The notes below the pieces were generated by a model. That model worked only from the letters and a program-made list of their open reading frames with translations, was not told the DNA's origin and did not search any database. Positions 27,667 through 36,764 of a stretch of 64,000 bases of DNA are shown piece after piece. Both the position numbers and the translations under genes were made by a program. The stretch is from positions 62,001 to 126,000 of the forward strand of contig NZ_LXKA01000110.1 in assembly GCF_001645125.1 (NCBI RefSeq), in the 5' to 3' direction. Position 1 is the stretch's first letter, and the number at the start of each line of letters is the position of its first letter. This stretch comes from Paraburkholderia ginsengiterrae (GTDB taxonomy: Bacteria > Pseudomonadota > Gammaproteobacteria > Burkholderiales > Burkholderiaceae).

Positions 27667-28545
27667 ATGGATACGTCGACTGTCGTCCCGTTCACCGCTT
27701 ACACGCCTGCATCACCCGCGTCGCCGGCATGCAACGGATTCGACACGTCCGTAGCGTCCGGGCCCGCCGCGCCGTCCTCGCCGGCTGAGCGCGAACTTGC
27801 GCGGCTGCGCGCCCGGGTGCGCGAATTGTCGGCCGAGCTCGTGCAGGCCCAGGAAGCCGCCTGCCGCCATGTGGCGCGTGAACTGCACGACGGCGTGGGC
27901 GCCGAGTTGACGGCGACGCGTTTCGCGCTTGCCGGCGTCGAAACCTGGCTGCCTGCCGACGCGCCGCCGCAGTGCGCCGCCGCGCTCGCCGTGGCGAACC
28001 GGTCGCTGGATGCCGTGTGCGAGGCGAGCCGTCAGGCCGTCGCGGAACTGCACGCGCCGTCGCTCGAGGCGGGCATTGTCGGGGCGCTGGCCCAGTGGAC
28101 CGGCGACTTCGCCGCGCGCACCCAATTGCGCACGAGTTTCGTCTGCGCCGCCGACGTCCGCCTCACGCGCCTGCCCACTGAGGCCGCGCTGGCCGTGTTC
28201 CGCGTCGCCCAGGAAGCACTGAACAATATTGCGAAGCACGCGAAAGCCGATTCCGCCGACGTGCGGATCGAAACCAGCCGTCGCCACCTCACGCTGCTCG
28301 TCGTCGATGACGGGATCGGCGTGCCGCGCAACGCTCGCGCCCGCCGGGGCCATTTCGGCCTGAGCGGCATGCAGGCGCGCTGCGCCGCCTACGACGGCAA
28401 GCTGCGCGTGAGCGCGCGGCGCGCCGGCTCGACACGTGGCGACAGCGGCAAGGAATCGCGCGGCACCGCCGTGCGCGCGCGCTTTGCGTGGGACGCGCTG
28501 CTGGCGCTCGCGCCCCGTGCCGGACGGCAGGCGGCGCAATCATGA
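27667..28545 (+). CDS. Soluble sensor histidine kinase, NarX/UhpB (HisKA_3) type
   Basis: The 292-residue kinase has an unstructured Pro/Ala/Ser N-terminus (1-40), a coiled coil, an H-box with phospho-acceptor H74 in ARELHDGVGAELTATR, an N-box (ALNNIAKHAKAD), and a G-box VVDDGIGVP with GHFGLSGMQAR. No membrane helix and no recognisable sensory domain is present, so it must sense a cytoplasmic cue or a partner protein. Its stop overlaps the response-regulator start (ATGA). Signal unknown. Confidence 0.9.
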   Translation: MDTSTVVPFTAYTPASPASPACNGFDTSVASGPAAPSSPAERELARLRARVRELSAELVQAQEAACRHVARELHDGVGAELTATRFALAGVETWLPADAPPQCAAALAVANRSLDAVCEASRQAVAELHAPSLEAGIVGALAQWTGDFAARTQLRTSFVCAADVRLTRLPTEAALAVFRVAQEALNNIAKHAKADSADVRIETSRRHLTLLVVDDGIGVPRNARARRGHFGLSGMQARCAAYDGKLRVSARRAGSTRGDSGKESRGTAVRARFAWDALLALAPRAGRQAAQS

Positions 28546-29198
28546 GCCTGCGCATTCTGCTCGCCGACGACCACGCGGTGGTTCGTCAGGGCGTCCGACA
28601 ATTGCTGCTCGACCGCGGCGTGGCGCGCGAAGTCGCCGAGGCGCAAAGCGGCATCGAAGCGCTGGACGCCGTCGTGCACCGCATCTACGACGTGGTGCTG
28701 CTCGACATTTCGCTGCCCGACATGAACGGCGTGGAGGTCCTCAAACGCCTGAAGCGCAAGGCGCCGCGCGTGGCCGTGCTGATGTTCTCGATGTACCGCG
28801 AGGATCAATACGCAGTACGCGCATTGAAGGCGGGTGCCTCCGGCTACCTGTCGAAAACCGTCGATGCCGCCCAGATGATCGGCGCGATCCAGCAGGTCGC
28901 GGCGGGGCGCAAATACGTGAGCCCGGCAATGGCCGAAGCGCTGGCCGACTACGTCTCCTTCGACGGCGAGCAATTGCCGCACGAAAAACTCTCCGATCGC
29001 GAATACCAGACGCTATGCATGCTCGCCTCGGGCAAGCGGCTGACGGATATCGCCGCCGCGCTTTCGCTGTCGGTGAAAACGGTTAGCGTGTACCGCACCC
29101 GGCTGCTCGAGAAAATGAAACTGCGCAATAACGCCGAACTGACGTTTTATGTGATGAGCAACCGGCTCATCGATCTGAATCCGGCGATGGCGGGCTGA
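28542..29198 (+). CDS. NarL/FixJ family response regulator
   Basis: The 218-residue protein has a receiver domain with the acidic pair D9/D10, phospho-acceptor D55 (VVLLDISLPDMNG), switch Ser in LMFSMYRED and the conserved Lys in GYLSKTVDA. A LuxR-type HTH follows (LSDREYQTLCMLASGK; SLSVKTVSVYRTRLLEKM). It is translationally coupled to the kinase gene. Target genes are not evident; autoregulation through the GTTAC repeats upstream of the kinase is possible. Confidence 0.93.
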   Translation: MSLRILLADDHAVVRQGVRQLLLDRGVAREVAEAQSGIEALDAVVHRIYDVVLLDISLPDMNGVEVLKRLKRKAPRVAVLMFSMYREDQYAVRALKAGASGYLSKTVDAAQMIGAIQQVAAGRKYVSPAMAEALADYVSFDGEQLPHEKLSDREYQTLCMLASGKRLTDIAAALSLSVKTVSVYRTRLLEKMKLRNNAELTFYVMSNRLIDLNPAMAG

Positions 29199-29392
29199 CA
29201 CGCTCTCACGGCCAGGGTGCGCCCGGTCGGCCACTACGCCGCCCGCACGCGGTTTGGCTGGCATGTCCGGCCCCGCGCGTGTGCCGAAAATACGACGTCC
29301 CAAAAAGGTGCAAATACGGGCATCCGTTAAAATCGAGGGTTTCCCCCGACATTCGGCGCGCAACACGCGTGCACTACTGGAGACCCCCGCCA

Positions 29393-30784
29393 ATGTCCCT
29401 GTTTCGCAAGAAGAGCGTCGAGCACATGATCGCGGCAAGCGCTCAGAACGCCGGCCTGAAGAAAGCGCTCGGCGCGCTCGACCTGACTTTCCTCGGCGTC
29501 GGTGCCATTATCGGCACGGGTATTTTCGTGCTGACCGGCACGGGCGCCGTGCAAGCCGGCCCGGCGCTGATGATTTCGTTCCTGATCGCGGCCGTCGCAT
29601 GCGGCTTCGCCGCCCTCGCGTACGCCGAATTCGCGTCGACGATTCCGGTGGCGGGGTCGATCTACACATACTCGTACGCGACGCTGGGCGAATTGGCCGC
29701 GTGGATTATCGGTTGGGACCTGATGCTCGAGTATGGGCTGGCCACCTCGGCGGTGTCGGTGGGCTGGTCGGGTTATCTGCAATCGCTGCTGTCGGGCTTT
29801 GGCGTGTCATTGCCGGTTGCGTTGACGGCCGCGCCGGGCGCCTTGCCGGGCCATGAGACGCTCTTCAACCTGCCCGCCTTCCTCGTGATGATGGCGATCA
29901 CCGCGCTGTTGTCGGTCGGCGTGCGCGAATCGGCGCGGATCAACAACATCATGGTGGCGATCAAGGTGGTCGTGGTGCTGCTGGTAATCGGCGTGGGTGT
30001 TTTTCACGTGACGCCGGCCAATTGGCATCCGTTCATGCCGAATGGCTGGAATGGCGTGTTCGGCGCGGCGGCGGTGATGTTCTTCGCGTTTATCGGCTTC
30101 GATTCGGTGTCGTCCGCGGCGGAAGAGGTGAAGAATCCGAAGCGCGATCTGCCGATCGGGATCATCGCGTCGCTGGGCGTGTGCGCGGTGTTGTACGTGG
30201 CGGTGGCTGCGGTGGTGACCGGCATCGTGCCGTCGGCGCAGTTCGCGAATATTTCGCACCCGGTGTCGTACGCGTTGCAGGTGGCGGGTCAGCCGTGGGT
30301 GGCGGGCTTTATCGACCTGGGCGCCGTGCTGGGCATGTTGACGGTGATTCTGGTGATGGCTTATGGCCAGACGCGGGTGATTTTCGCCATGTCGCGCGAC
30401 GGGTTGTTGCCTGCGCGGCTTTCGAAGGTGCATCCGCGGTTTGCTACGCCGTTTTTTACCACCTGGCTCGTCGGGATTTTCTTTGGGTTGATTGGGGCGC
30501 TGGTGCCGTTGAATGTGCTCGCTGAGCTGATCAATATCGGTACGTTGGCCGCGTTTTCGATGGTGTCGATTGCGGTTCTGGTTTTGCGGAAAACGCATCC
30601 GGAGTTGCCGCGGGCGTTTCGGTGTCCTGGGGTGCCGGTTCTGCCTGTTCTGGCTGTCGCTTCCTGTCTGTTTTTGATGGTCAATCTTCAGGCTGTGACG
30701 TGGGTCGCGTTTGTTGTTTGGTTGCTTATCGGCATGGTTATCTATTTCGGATATTCGCGGCGGCATTCCAAGTTGAGTAAGTGA
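29393..30784 (+). CDS. APC-superfamily amino acid permease (CAT/YfnA type)
   Basis: A 463-residue, 12-TM permease. TM1 has the APC substrate motif VGAIIGTGIFVLTGTGAVQAG; later marks are AYAEFASTIPVAGSIYTYSY, FFAFIGFDSVSSAAEEVKNP and QTRVIFAMSRDGLLP. The length and FIGFDSVSSAAEEVKNPKRDLP fit the cationic amino-acid transporter group. GGAGA lies about 11 bases before the ATG at 29393. The last 250 bases are noticeably rich in G and T on the coding strand, unlike the gene's 5' half. Confidence 0.92.
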   Translation: MSLFRKKSVEHMIAASAQNAGLKKALGALDLTFLGVGAIIGTGIFVLTGTGAVQAGPALMISFLIAAVACGFAALAYAEFASTIPVAGSIYTYSYATLGELAAWIIGWDLMLEYGLATSAVSVGWSGYLQSLLSGFGVSLPVALTAAPGALPGHETLFNLPAFLVMMAITALLSVGVRESARINNIMVAIKVVVVLLVIGVGVFHVTPANWHPFMPNGWNGVFGAAAVMFFAFIGFDSVSSAAEEVKNPKRDLPIGIIASLGVCAVLYVAVAAVVTGIVPSAQFANISHPVSYALQVAGQPWVAGFIDLGAVLGMLTVILVMAYGQTRVIFAMSRDGLLPARLSKVHPRFATPFFTTWLVGIFFGLIGALVPLNVLAELINIGTLAAFSMVSIAVLVLRKTHPELPRAFRCPGVPVLPVLAVASCLFLMVNLQAVTWVAFVVWLLIGMVIYFGYSRRHSKLSK

Positions 30785-30816
30785 TTGCGGTTTTTTTGCC
30801 TGTGCGGCGCTTTGGG

Positions 30817-30924
30817 TGTGATCTTTGCGGTGTTGGCCTCTCCTCAAGGTTAAGGTGGTTCACTACTGGCTGTGATCTTATGGCGTTGGCCTTTCCTTGA
30901 ATTCACGGTGGTCTATTGGTGTTG
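30817..30924 (+). repeat. Two diverged 54-bp direct repeats leading into the inverted-arm element
   Basis: TGTGATCTT occurs at 30817 and 30871, each followed by similar sequence (GGYGTTGGCCTYTCCTYRA... GGTGGT), giving a 54-bp period. The second copy is also the outer edge of the left inverted arm. Confidence 0.6.
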
Positions 30925-31096
30925 CCCCTGTGCGGGGCGGCACCTACTTTCTTTGCCGCGGCAAAGAAAGTAGGCAAAGAAAGCCGCTTCACACCGCAAA
31001 TTCTTAAGCGGGGCCCCTGGCTCGGAGAGGGTAGCGGTGCATCTGGAATCCGTGCCCTCGCACACTCCGCGTTCGTGACAAGGCAGTCATACTTCC
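30871..31096 (+). repeat. Left inverted arm (about 225 bp) of a non-coding element
   Basis: This stretch matches the reverse complement of 31508-31732 nearly end to end, including GGTGGTCTATTGG, GTTGCCCCTGTGCGGG, TCTTAAGCGGG, GTGCATCTGGAATCCGTGCC and GTGACAAGGCAGTCAT. It contains a perfect 32-bp palindrome at 30943-30974 (CCTACTTTCTTTGC arms around CGCG). No ribosome binding site or codon structure supports a gene. Confidence 0.85.
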
Positions 31097-31121
31097 GGCG
31101 GCGCTTCGCGCGCCGCAGCGG

Positions 31122-31257
31122 TACTTCATTAAGCCGTTCGCCACTTCTCCCGCCCGCAATACTTCATCAAACCGCTCGCCGCTCTCCGCGCCCGCAGTAC
31201 TTCATCAAACCGCTCGCCGCCCCCCGCGCCCGCGGTACTTTATCGGACTGCTGGCCC
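31122..31257 (+). repeat. 38-bp tandem repeat, about 3.5 copies
   Basis: Units starting TACTTCATYAA begin at 31122, 31160, 31198 and 31236, exactly 38 bp apart; the last is partial. There are no spacers between units, so this is not a CRISPR. The repeat lies between the two inverted arms. Confidence 0.9.
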
Positions 31258-31507
31258 TTCTTTTTCTGGCGATCTTGATCAACGCGTAGGCGTTTCTTGT
31301 GCAAAGCGGCACCGCTGAAACTTCCCTCCACCTTCCTTGCGCGGCTACGCGCTGACACACCGCCGGCCTTGTCATTTGCCGGTACCGCTGCGCAAACCAG
31401 TAACTGTTTCGTCGCCTCGCCGAGGCGAAGCCGACGGCCCCCACCAAGCGGAACCGAAGCCATTGGCTTTGAAGCGGACCCTTCCGGCGAGCGCGTAGCG
31501 CGAAGCG

Positions 31508-31732
31508 GGAAGAATGACTGCCTTGTCACCGGTGCCGAATGTGCGAAGGCACGGATTCCAGATGCACCACTACCCCCTCCAAGCCAGGGGACCCGCTTAA
31601 GAATTAGCGGTGGGAGGCCGCTTTCTTTGCCTACTTTCTTTGCGGCATGCAAAGAAAGTAGGTGTGCCCGCACAGGGGCAACGCCAATAGACCACCGCGA
31701 ATACAAGGAAAGGCCAACACCCAAAGATCACA
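31508..31732 (-). repeat. Right inverted arm (about 225 bp) of the non-coding element
   Basis: Inverted copy of 30871-31096. It carries its own palindrome (31630-31662, the same CCTACTTTCTTTGC arms around GGCAT). Read in the matching frame, both arms would give similar peptides (KKVGKES..., GASGIRA.AHS, VTRQS). That reflects shared DNA rather than two genes. Confidence 0.85.
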
Positions 31733-31920
31733 CCCAACCAGGCGCCCCGCGCAAAAAAACCCCTCATAGCGCCCCGCCCCAATTTGTGCTTTACTTTTCG
31801 GCAGCCCCATAAGAAACAAGAAAGAAGGAAAGAACGAAGGAAGCAAAAACCGGCAATCCCCCATCGGACCCTACGAACACGCATCAACAGGCACCACGAC
31901 AGACAAGCAAACCCAAAGGT

Positions 31921-31992
31921 CCGGTCTCACCCCATAACATTGTATGGGACCGGAGTAAGCGCTAAAGCGCCAACTCCGGTCGACACAGGAGA
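31921..31992 (+). promoter_or_regulatory. cox operon leader with two mutually exclusive hairpins and the coxS RBS
   Basis: Hairpin A pairs CCGGT (31921-31925) with ACCGG (31949-31953) outside CCCAT/ATGGG (31931-31935 with 31944-31948). Hairpin B pairs GACCGGAGT (31948-31956) with ACTCCGGTC (31973-31981), enclosing GCGC-TAAA-GCGC. They share bases 31948-31953, so only one can form. When A forms, CTCC at 31974-31977 is free and could pair with the coxS Shine-Dalgarno GGAG (31988-31991); when B forms, it is not. The pairings are visible; a switching role is inference. Bases 31733-31920 show no gene. Confidence 0.5.
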
Positions 31993-31999
31993 CAACTTC

Positions 32000-32518
32000 A
32001 TGGCGATCAGCATCAGTCTGACGGTGAACGGCGCGCCCATCAGCGCCTCAATCGACCCTGGCACCCTGCTTGTCCAGTTCCTCCGCGAGCAACTCCGTCT
32101 CACCGGCACCCACGTCGGCTGCGACACTGCCCAGTGCGGCGCCTGCACCGTCCACCTGAACGGACGCGCGATCAAATCCTGCAACATCCTCGCCGTGCAA
32201 GCGGAAGGCGCGGAAATCACCACGATCGAAGGCCTCGCCCAGAACGGCGCGCTCCACCCCATGCAAGCGGCCTTCAAACACTGCCACGGCCTGCAGTGCG
32301 GCTTCTGTACGCCCGGCATGGTCATGAGCGCGGTCGCACTGGTCCAGCGTCAGCCCAGCCTCACCGGCGACGACGTGCGCGCCCAGCTCGACGGCAACCT
32401 GTGCCGCTGCACCGGCTACCACAACATCGTCAAAGCCGTCCTCGAGGGCGCCGAAGGCATGAAGTCCGCCGGCTCGGCCAATGCCGCCGCGAACGCCAAC
32501 GCACCCGCCACCGCCTGA
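32000..32518 (+). CDS. coxS: Small [2Fe-2S] subunit of a CO dehydrogenase/xanthine dehydrogenase-family molybdenum hydroxylase
   Basis: The 172-residue protein carries both [2Fe-2S] clusters of the family: a plant-type ferredoxin cluster (C41, C46, C49, C61 in [10 protein letters not shown]...C) and a second one (C100, C103, C135, C137 in LQCGFC and NLCRC). It passes electrons from the molybdenum site to the FAD subunit. A non-conserved Ala/Asn-rich tail of about 20 residues follows. AGGAGA lies eight bases before the ATG. It is the first gene of a seven-gene operon, ten bases ahead of coxL. Confidence 0.95.
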   Translation: MAISISLTVNGAPISASIDPGTLLVQFLREQLRLTGTHVGCDTAQCGACTVHLNGRAIKSCNILAVQAEGAEITTIEGLAQNGALHPMQAAFKHCHGLQCGFCTPGMVMSAVALVQRQPSLTGDDVRAQLDGNLCRCTGYHNIVKAVLEGAEGMKSAGSANAAANANAPATA

Positions 32519-32528
32519 GGAGCTGACC

Positions 32529-34910
32529 ATGAACGCACCGGAAACACATGGGCTGATCGGCGCCTCCGTCGAACGTAAGGAAGACTATCGGTTCCTGACC
32601 GGCAACGGTCAGTACACCGACGACATCATCCTGCCCCTGCAAACCTACGCCGTGTTCCTGCGCTCGCCGCACGCGCACGCGAAGATCAACAGCATCGACA
32701 CCACCGCGGCTAAACAGTCGCCCGGCGTGGTCGCGATCTTCACGGGCGCGGATATGGCCGCTGAAAACGTCGGCGGCCTGCCATGCGGCTGGCTGATTCA
32801 CAGCATCGACGGCAAGCCGATGAACGAGCCGCCGCATCCGATCATTGCGCATACGAAAGCGCGCCACGTCGGCGATCAGGTCGCGCTCGTCATCGCCGAT
32901 TCGATCAAGGCCGCGAAAGATGCCGCGGAATTGATCGACGTCGACTACGACGTGCTGCCTGCCGTGGTCGACACCGCGCATGCCGCCGACGCGGGCCAGG
33001 CCGCCGTCCACGACGAAGTGCCGGACAACGTCTGCTACAACTGGGGCCACGGCGATAAAGCCGCCACCGACGCCGCCTTCGCCAAAGCCGCACACGTCAC
33101 CACGCTCGACATCGTCAACAATCGCCTGATCCCGAACGCCATCGAGCCGCGCGCGGTCAACGCGAGCTACTCCACGCAGGACGACAGCTACACGCTCTAC
33201 GTCGCGAATCAGAATCCGCACGTGGAGCGCCTGCTGATGGCCGCGTTCGTGCTGTCGCTGCCGGAATCGAAACTGCGCGTGATCGCGCCGGATGTGGGCG
33301 GCGGCTTCGGCTCGAAGATCTTCCTGTACGCCGAAGATGTCGCGCTCACCTGGGCTGCGAAGAAAATCCGCCGGCCGGTCAAATGGACTGCGGAGCGATC
33401 GGAAGCGTTCGTCTCCGACGCGCACGGGCGCGACCACGTGACCAAGGCTGAACTGGCGATGGACGCGGACGGCAAGTTCCTCGCCATGCGCATCCATACG
33501 ATCGCCAACATGGGCGCGTATCTGTCCACGTTCGCCTCGAGCGTGCCGACCATTCTGTACGCCACGCTGCTCGCGGGGCAGTACGCCACGCCGGCGATTT
33601 ACGCGGAGGTGAAGGCCGTCTTCACCAATACCGTCCCTGTCGATGCCTATCGCGGCGCAGGCCGTCCCGAAGCGACCTATGTCGTGGAGCGTCTGGTCGA
33701 AACCGCCGCGAAAGAAATGAAGCTCGATCCGGCAGAGATACGCCGCCGCAACTTCATCCGCTCGTTCCCGTACGCGACGCCGGTCGGCCTCACCTACGAC
33801 ACCGGCGACTACGACACCATCCTCGCCCGCTCGCTCGAACTCGCCGACGTCAAAGGCTTCCCCGCACGCAGACAGGAATCCGAAAGGAATGGCAAGCTAC
33901 GCGGCCTCGGCTATTCGTGCTACATCGAAGCGTGCGGTCTCGCTCCGTCGAATATAGCGGGCGCGCTGGGCGCGCGTGCCGGCCTCTTCGAAGTCGGCCA
34001 GATTCGCGTGCATCCCACCGGCTCGGTCACCGTGTTCACGGGCTCTCATAGTCACGGACAGGGGCATGAGACGACCTTCGCGCAGGTGGTTGCCGACCGG
34101 CTCGGCATCCCGCTGGAAAGCGTCGAGATCGTGCACGGCGACACCGGCCGCATTCCGTTCGGCATGGGCACATATGGCTCGCGCTCGATCGCAGTGGGCG
34201 GATCGGCAATCATGAAGGCGCTCGACAAGGTCGAAGCCAAGGCGAAGAAAATCGCCGCGCATCTGCTCGAAGCGGCAGCGGAGGACATCGAGTTCAAGGA
34301 CGGCGTGTTCCGCGTCGCGGGCACCGACCGCACCAAGGCGTTCGCCGAGATTTCGCTGGCCGCCTACGTGCCACACAACTATCCGCTCGACGTGCTCGAA
34401 CCCGGTCTCGAAGAAAGCGCGTTTTACGATCCGTCCAACTTCACCTACCCGTCCGGCGCCTATATCTGCGAAGTCGAAGTCGATCCCGAGACGGGCGTGA
34501 GCCGCATCCAGCAGTTCACCGCGGTCGACGATTTCGGAAACGTGATCAATCCGATGATCGTCGAAGGCCAGGTGCACGGCGGGCTCGCTCAGGGCATCGG
34601 CCAGGCCATGCTGGAACGCTGCGTGTACGACAACGAGAGCGGCCAGTTGCTCTCCGGCTCGTACATGGACTACGCCATGCCGCATGCGTCCGACCTGCCG
34701 AACTTCACCGTCGAAACCGTGAAGGGCACGCCATGCACGCACAATCCGCTCGGCGTCAAAGGCTGCGGCGAAGCGGGCGCGATCGGCTCTCCACCAGCGG
34801 TGATCAACGCGATTCTCGACGCGCTCACGCCGCTCGGTGTGACCGACCTGCAAATGCCGGCCACGCCGCATCGCGTGTGGTCCGCGATTCGCGCCACCAA
34901 ACAACCCTGA
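32529..34910 (+). CDS. coxL: Large molybdopterin-binding subunit, form II CoxL-like hydroxylase
   Basis: The 793-residue subunit binds molybdopterin cytosine dinucleotide. The N-terminal [17 protein letters not shown], central [12 protein letters not shown] and C-terminal [20 protein letters not shown] are the usual cofactor-binding stretches. The active-site loop is AYRGAGR (residues 373-379), the form II signature; true aerobic CO dehydrogenases (form I) carry AYXCSFR with a catalytic Cys, which is absent here. So CO oxidation should not be assumed; the substrate may be another small molecule. The TGA of coxS and a GAGG site precede its ATG. Confidence 0.95.
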   Translation: MNAPETHGLIGASVERKEDYRFLTGNGQYTDDIILPLQTYAVFLRSPHAHAKINSIDTTAAKQSPGVVAIFTGADMAAENVGGLPCGWLIHSIDGKPMNEPPHPIIAHTKARHVGDQVALVIADSIKAAKDAAELIDVDYDVLPAVVDTAHAADAGQAAVHDEVPDNVCYNWGHGDKAATDAAFAKAAHVTTLDIVNNRLIPNAIEPRAVNASYSTQDDSYTLYVANQNPHVERLLMAAFVLSLPESKLRVIAPDVGGGFGSKIFLYAEDVALTWAAKKIRRPVKWTAERSEAFVSDAHGRDHVTKAELAMDADGKFLAMRIHTIANMGAYLSTFASSVPTILYATLLAGQYATPAIYAEVKAVFTNTVPVDAYRGAGRPEATYVVERLVETAAKEMKLDPAEIRRRNFIRSFPYATPVGLTYDTGDYDTILARSLELADVKGFPARRQESERNGKLRGLGYSCYIEACGLAPSNIAGALGARAGLFEVGQIRVHPTGSVTVFTGSHSHGQGHETTFAQVVADRLGIPLESVEIVHGDTGRIPFGMGTYGSRSIAVGGSAIMKALDKVEAKAKKIAAHLLEAAAEDIEFKDGVFRVAGTDRTKAFAEISLAAYVPHNYPLDVLEPGLEESAFYDPSNFTYPSGAYICEVEVDPETGVSRIQQFTAVDDFGNVINPMIVEGQVHGGLAQGIGQAMLERCVYDNESGQLLSGSYMDYAMPHASDLPNFTVETVKGTPCTHNPLGVKGCGEAGAIGSPPAVINAILDALTPLGVTDLQMPATPHRVWSAIRATKQP

Positions 34911-34932
34911 GATCCTGAGCGGAGCATTCGAC

Positions 34933-35730
34933 ATGTATTCATTCGAGTATCAACGCGCGACGGATCCGAAAGCGGCCGCCGCCCTCCTCACCGCCGACAG
35001 CGACGCCAAGTTTCTGGCCGGTGGTCAAAGCCTCCTGCCCACCATGCGGCTGCGTCTCGCGCAGCCGTCGCAACTGGTCGACGTGACGCGTATTCCCGCG
35101 CTCAAAACGATCACTGTCGATGCGAAAACCGTGACGATCGGCGCCGCCGTATGTCATGCCGACGTCGCGGAGCACGCGGAACTGCGGCGCGTGTTGCCTG
35201 GGCTGGCGGAGCTGGCCGGCAACATCGGCGATCGCCAGGTGCGTGCGCTCGGCACGATCGGCGGCTCGCTTGCCAATAACGATCCCGCTGCCTGCTATCC
35301 GTCGGCGGCCCTGGCGTTGGATGCCACCATCGTCACGGACAGGCGGCGCATTGCGTCGGACGATTTCTTCGTCGGCATGTACGAGACGGCCTTGGCGCCC
35401 GACGAGTTGATCGTCGCCGTCGAGTTTCCGGTGCCCGAGCGCGCGGCGTACGAGAAGTTTCTCAATCCCGCTTCGCACTTTGCGCTGGTCGGCGTGTTCG
35501 TCGCGAAGTTCGCAGGCGGCGTGCGCGTTGCGGTGACGGGGGCGGCGTCGTCGGTGTTTCGCGTGCCGGGACTGGAGAACGCGCTATCGGCGAATTTCAC
35601 GCCCGCGGCTGCTCGCACCGTGACCGTGCCGGCGGCCGACCTGAACGCCGACATGCATGCGAGCGCCGAGTATCGCGCGCATCTGATTCCGGTGCTGGCC
35701 GCGCGCGCGGTGACGAAGGCAAGCGCTTAG
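34933..35730 (+). CDS. coxM: FAD-binding medium subunit of the molybdenum hydroxylase
   Basis: The 265-residue protein has the FAD pyrophosphate-binding motifs of the CoxM/XdhB family: AGGQSLLP (29-36) and TIGGSLANNDPA (110-121), followed by the C-terminal CO_deh_flav_C domain. It accepts electrons from CoxS and passes them to the respiratory chain or another acceptor. GGAGC lies upstream of the ATG, 22 bases after coxL. Confidence 0.95.
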   Translation: MYSFEYQRATDPKAAAALLTADSDAKFLAGGQSLLPTMRLRLAQPSQLVDVTRIPALKTITVDAKTVTIGAAVCHADVAEHAELRRVLPGLAELAGNIGDRQVRALGTIGGSLANNDPAACYPSAALALDATIVTDRRRIASDDFFVGMYETALAPDELIVAVEFPVPERAAYEKFLNPASHFALVGVFVAKFAGGVRVAVTGAASSVFRVPGLENALSANFTPAAARTVTVPAADLNADMHASAEYRAHLIPVLAARAVTKASA

Positions 35731-35862
35731 CGATCCTTGCTGGTCGCGGCTGAAGTGTCCTGCTCAAATGCAGGCACGTCAGCCGCATTCGCGCACGTTT
35801 GCGAATGCCGCTTCGCGCTTCATGAGCACCGCTTCATTGGTACCGCCTCACAGCGAAGATCC

Positions 35863-36759
35863 ATGAACACCATGCAGCCCGCTTCAATCGACGACACCCT
35901 CGCACAACTCGCGGCCCAAAGCTATTTCGCGAGCCGCGAGCTTGCGACCGCGCTCTATCTCGCGCTGCGCATGGAGCGTCCGCTGTTCGTCGAAGGTGAG
36001 CCGGGCGTCGGCAAGACCGAGCTCGCCAAGGCCGCAGCCGGGATGCTCGGCACGTCGATGCTGCGCCTGCAATGTTATGAAGGCCTTGACACGGCGAGCG
36101 CGCTTTACGAGTGGGACTATCCGCGGCAGATCATGGCATTGCGTCTCGCCGAAGCCGCCGGTGAACGCCCCGATAACGACACCTTGTATCGCGGCGAATT
36201 CCTGCTGAAGCGTCCATTGCTGCAGGCGCTGATGCCGGACGAACATCACCCGGGCGCACGGCGGGTGTTGCTGATCGACGAGATCGACCGCGCCGACGAA
36301 CCGTTCGAAGCCTTTCTGCTCGAACTGCTTTCGGACTTCCAGGTATCGATTCCCGAATACGGCACGGTTCGCGCGGCGCAGCCGCCGCTGGTCGTGATGA
36401 CCTCGAACCGCACGCGTGAAGTACACGATGCATTGAAACGCCGTTGCCTGTATCAATGGATCGGCTATCCCGAGCGCGAGCGCGAACTGGAAATCGTCGC
36501 GGCGCGCGCACCGCAAACGTCGGCGGAATTGCAGCGGCGGGCGGTCGACTTCGTGCACCGGCTGCGCGGCATGGACCTGTTCAAGGCGCCGGGCATTGCC
36601 GAAACGATCGACTGGTGCCGCGCGCTGGAAGCCCTGTCGGTGACCGAACTCGATCCGCAATCGGTGCAGAACACGCTCGGCGTGCTCCTCAAGTACCAGG
36701 ACGATCTGGCGCGCGTCGACGCCACGCAGATCGCGCAGTGTCTCGCCGCGCCAGGATAG
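35863..36759 (+). CDS. coxD: MoxR-type AAA+ ATPase, CoxD-like maturation chaperone
   Basis: The 298-residue ATPase has Walker A VEGEPGVGKTELAKAA (about 44-59), Walker B RVLLIDEIDRADEPFEAFL and sensor 1 MTSNRTREVHDALKRRC. In Oligotropha, CoxD is an AAA+ protein needed to build the sulfurated Cu-Mo centre, acting with the VWA protein CoxE; MoxR/VWA pairing is general. The gap to coxM is about 130 bases, the largest in the operon, with an ATG preceded by CGAAGATCC. Confidence 0.9.
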   Translation: MNTMQPASIDDTLAQLAAQSYFASRELATALYLALRMERPLFVEGEPGVGKTELAKAAAGMLGTSMLRLQCYEGLDTASALYEWDYPRQIMALRLAEAAGERPDNDTLYRGEFLLKRPLLQALMPDEHHPGARRVLLIDEIDRADEPFEAFLLELLSDFQVSIPEYGTVRAAQPPLVVMTSNRTREVHDALKRRCLYQWIGYPERERELEIVAARAPQTSAELQRRAVDFVHRLRGMDLFKAPGIAETIDWCRALEALSVTELDPQSVQNTLGVLLKYQDDLARVDATQIAQCLAAPG

Positions 36760-36764
36760 TCAGC

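Noticed and set aside
31122-31257. 38-bp repeats as a CRISPR array
   Set aside because: Units are directly adjacent with no spacers and there are no cas genes.
30916-31724. Open frames inside the inverted-arm element as hypothetical proteins
   Set aside because: The similar peptides on opposite strands follow from the inverted DNA repeat; there is no ribosome binding site and the sequence is low in complexity.
32529-34910. True aerobic CO dehydrogenase large subunit
   Set aside because: The active-site loop is AYRGAGR (form II), not the Cys-containing AYXCSFR of form I.
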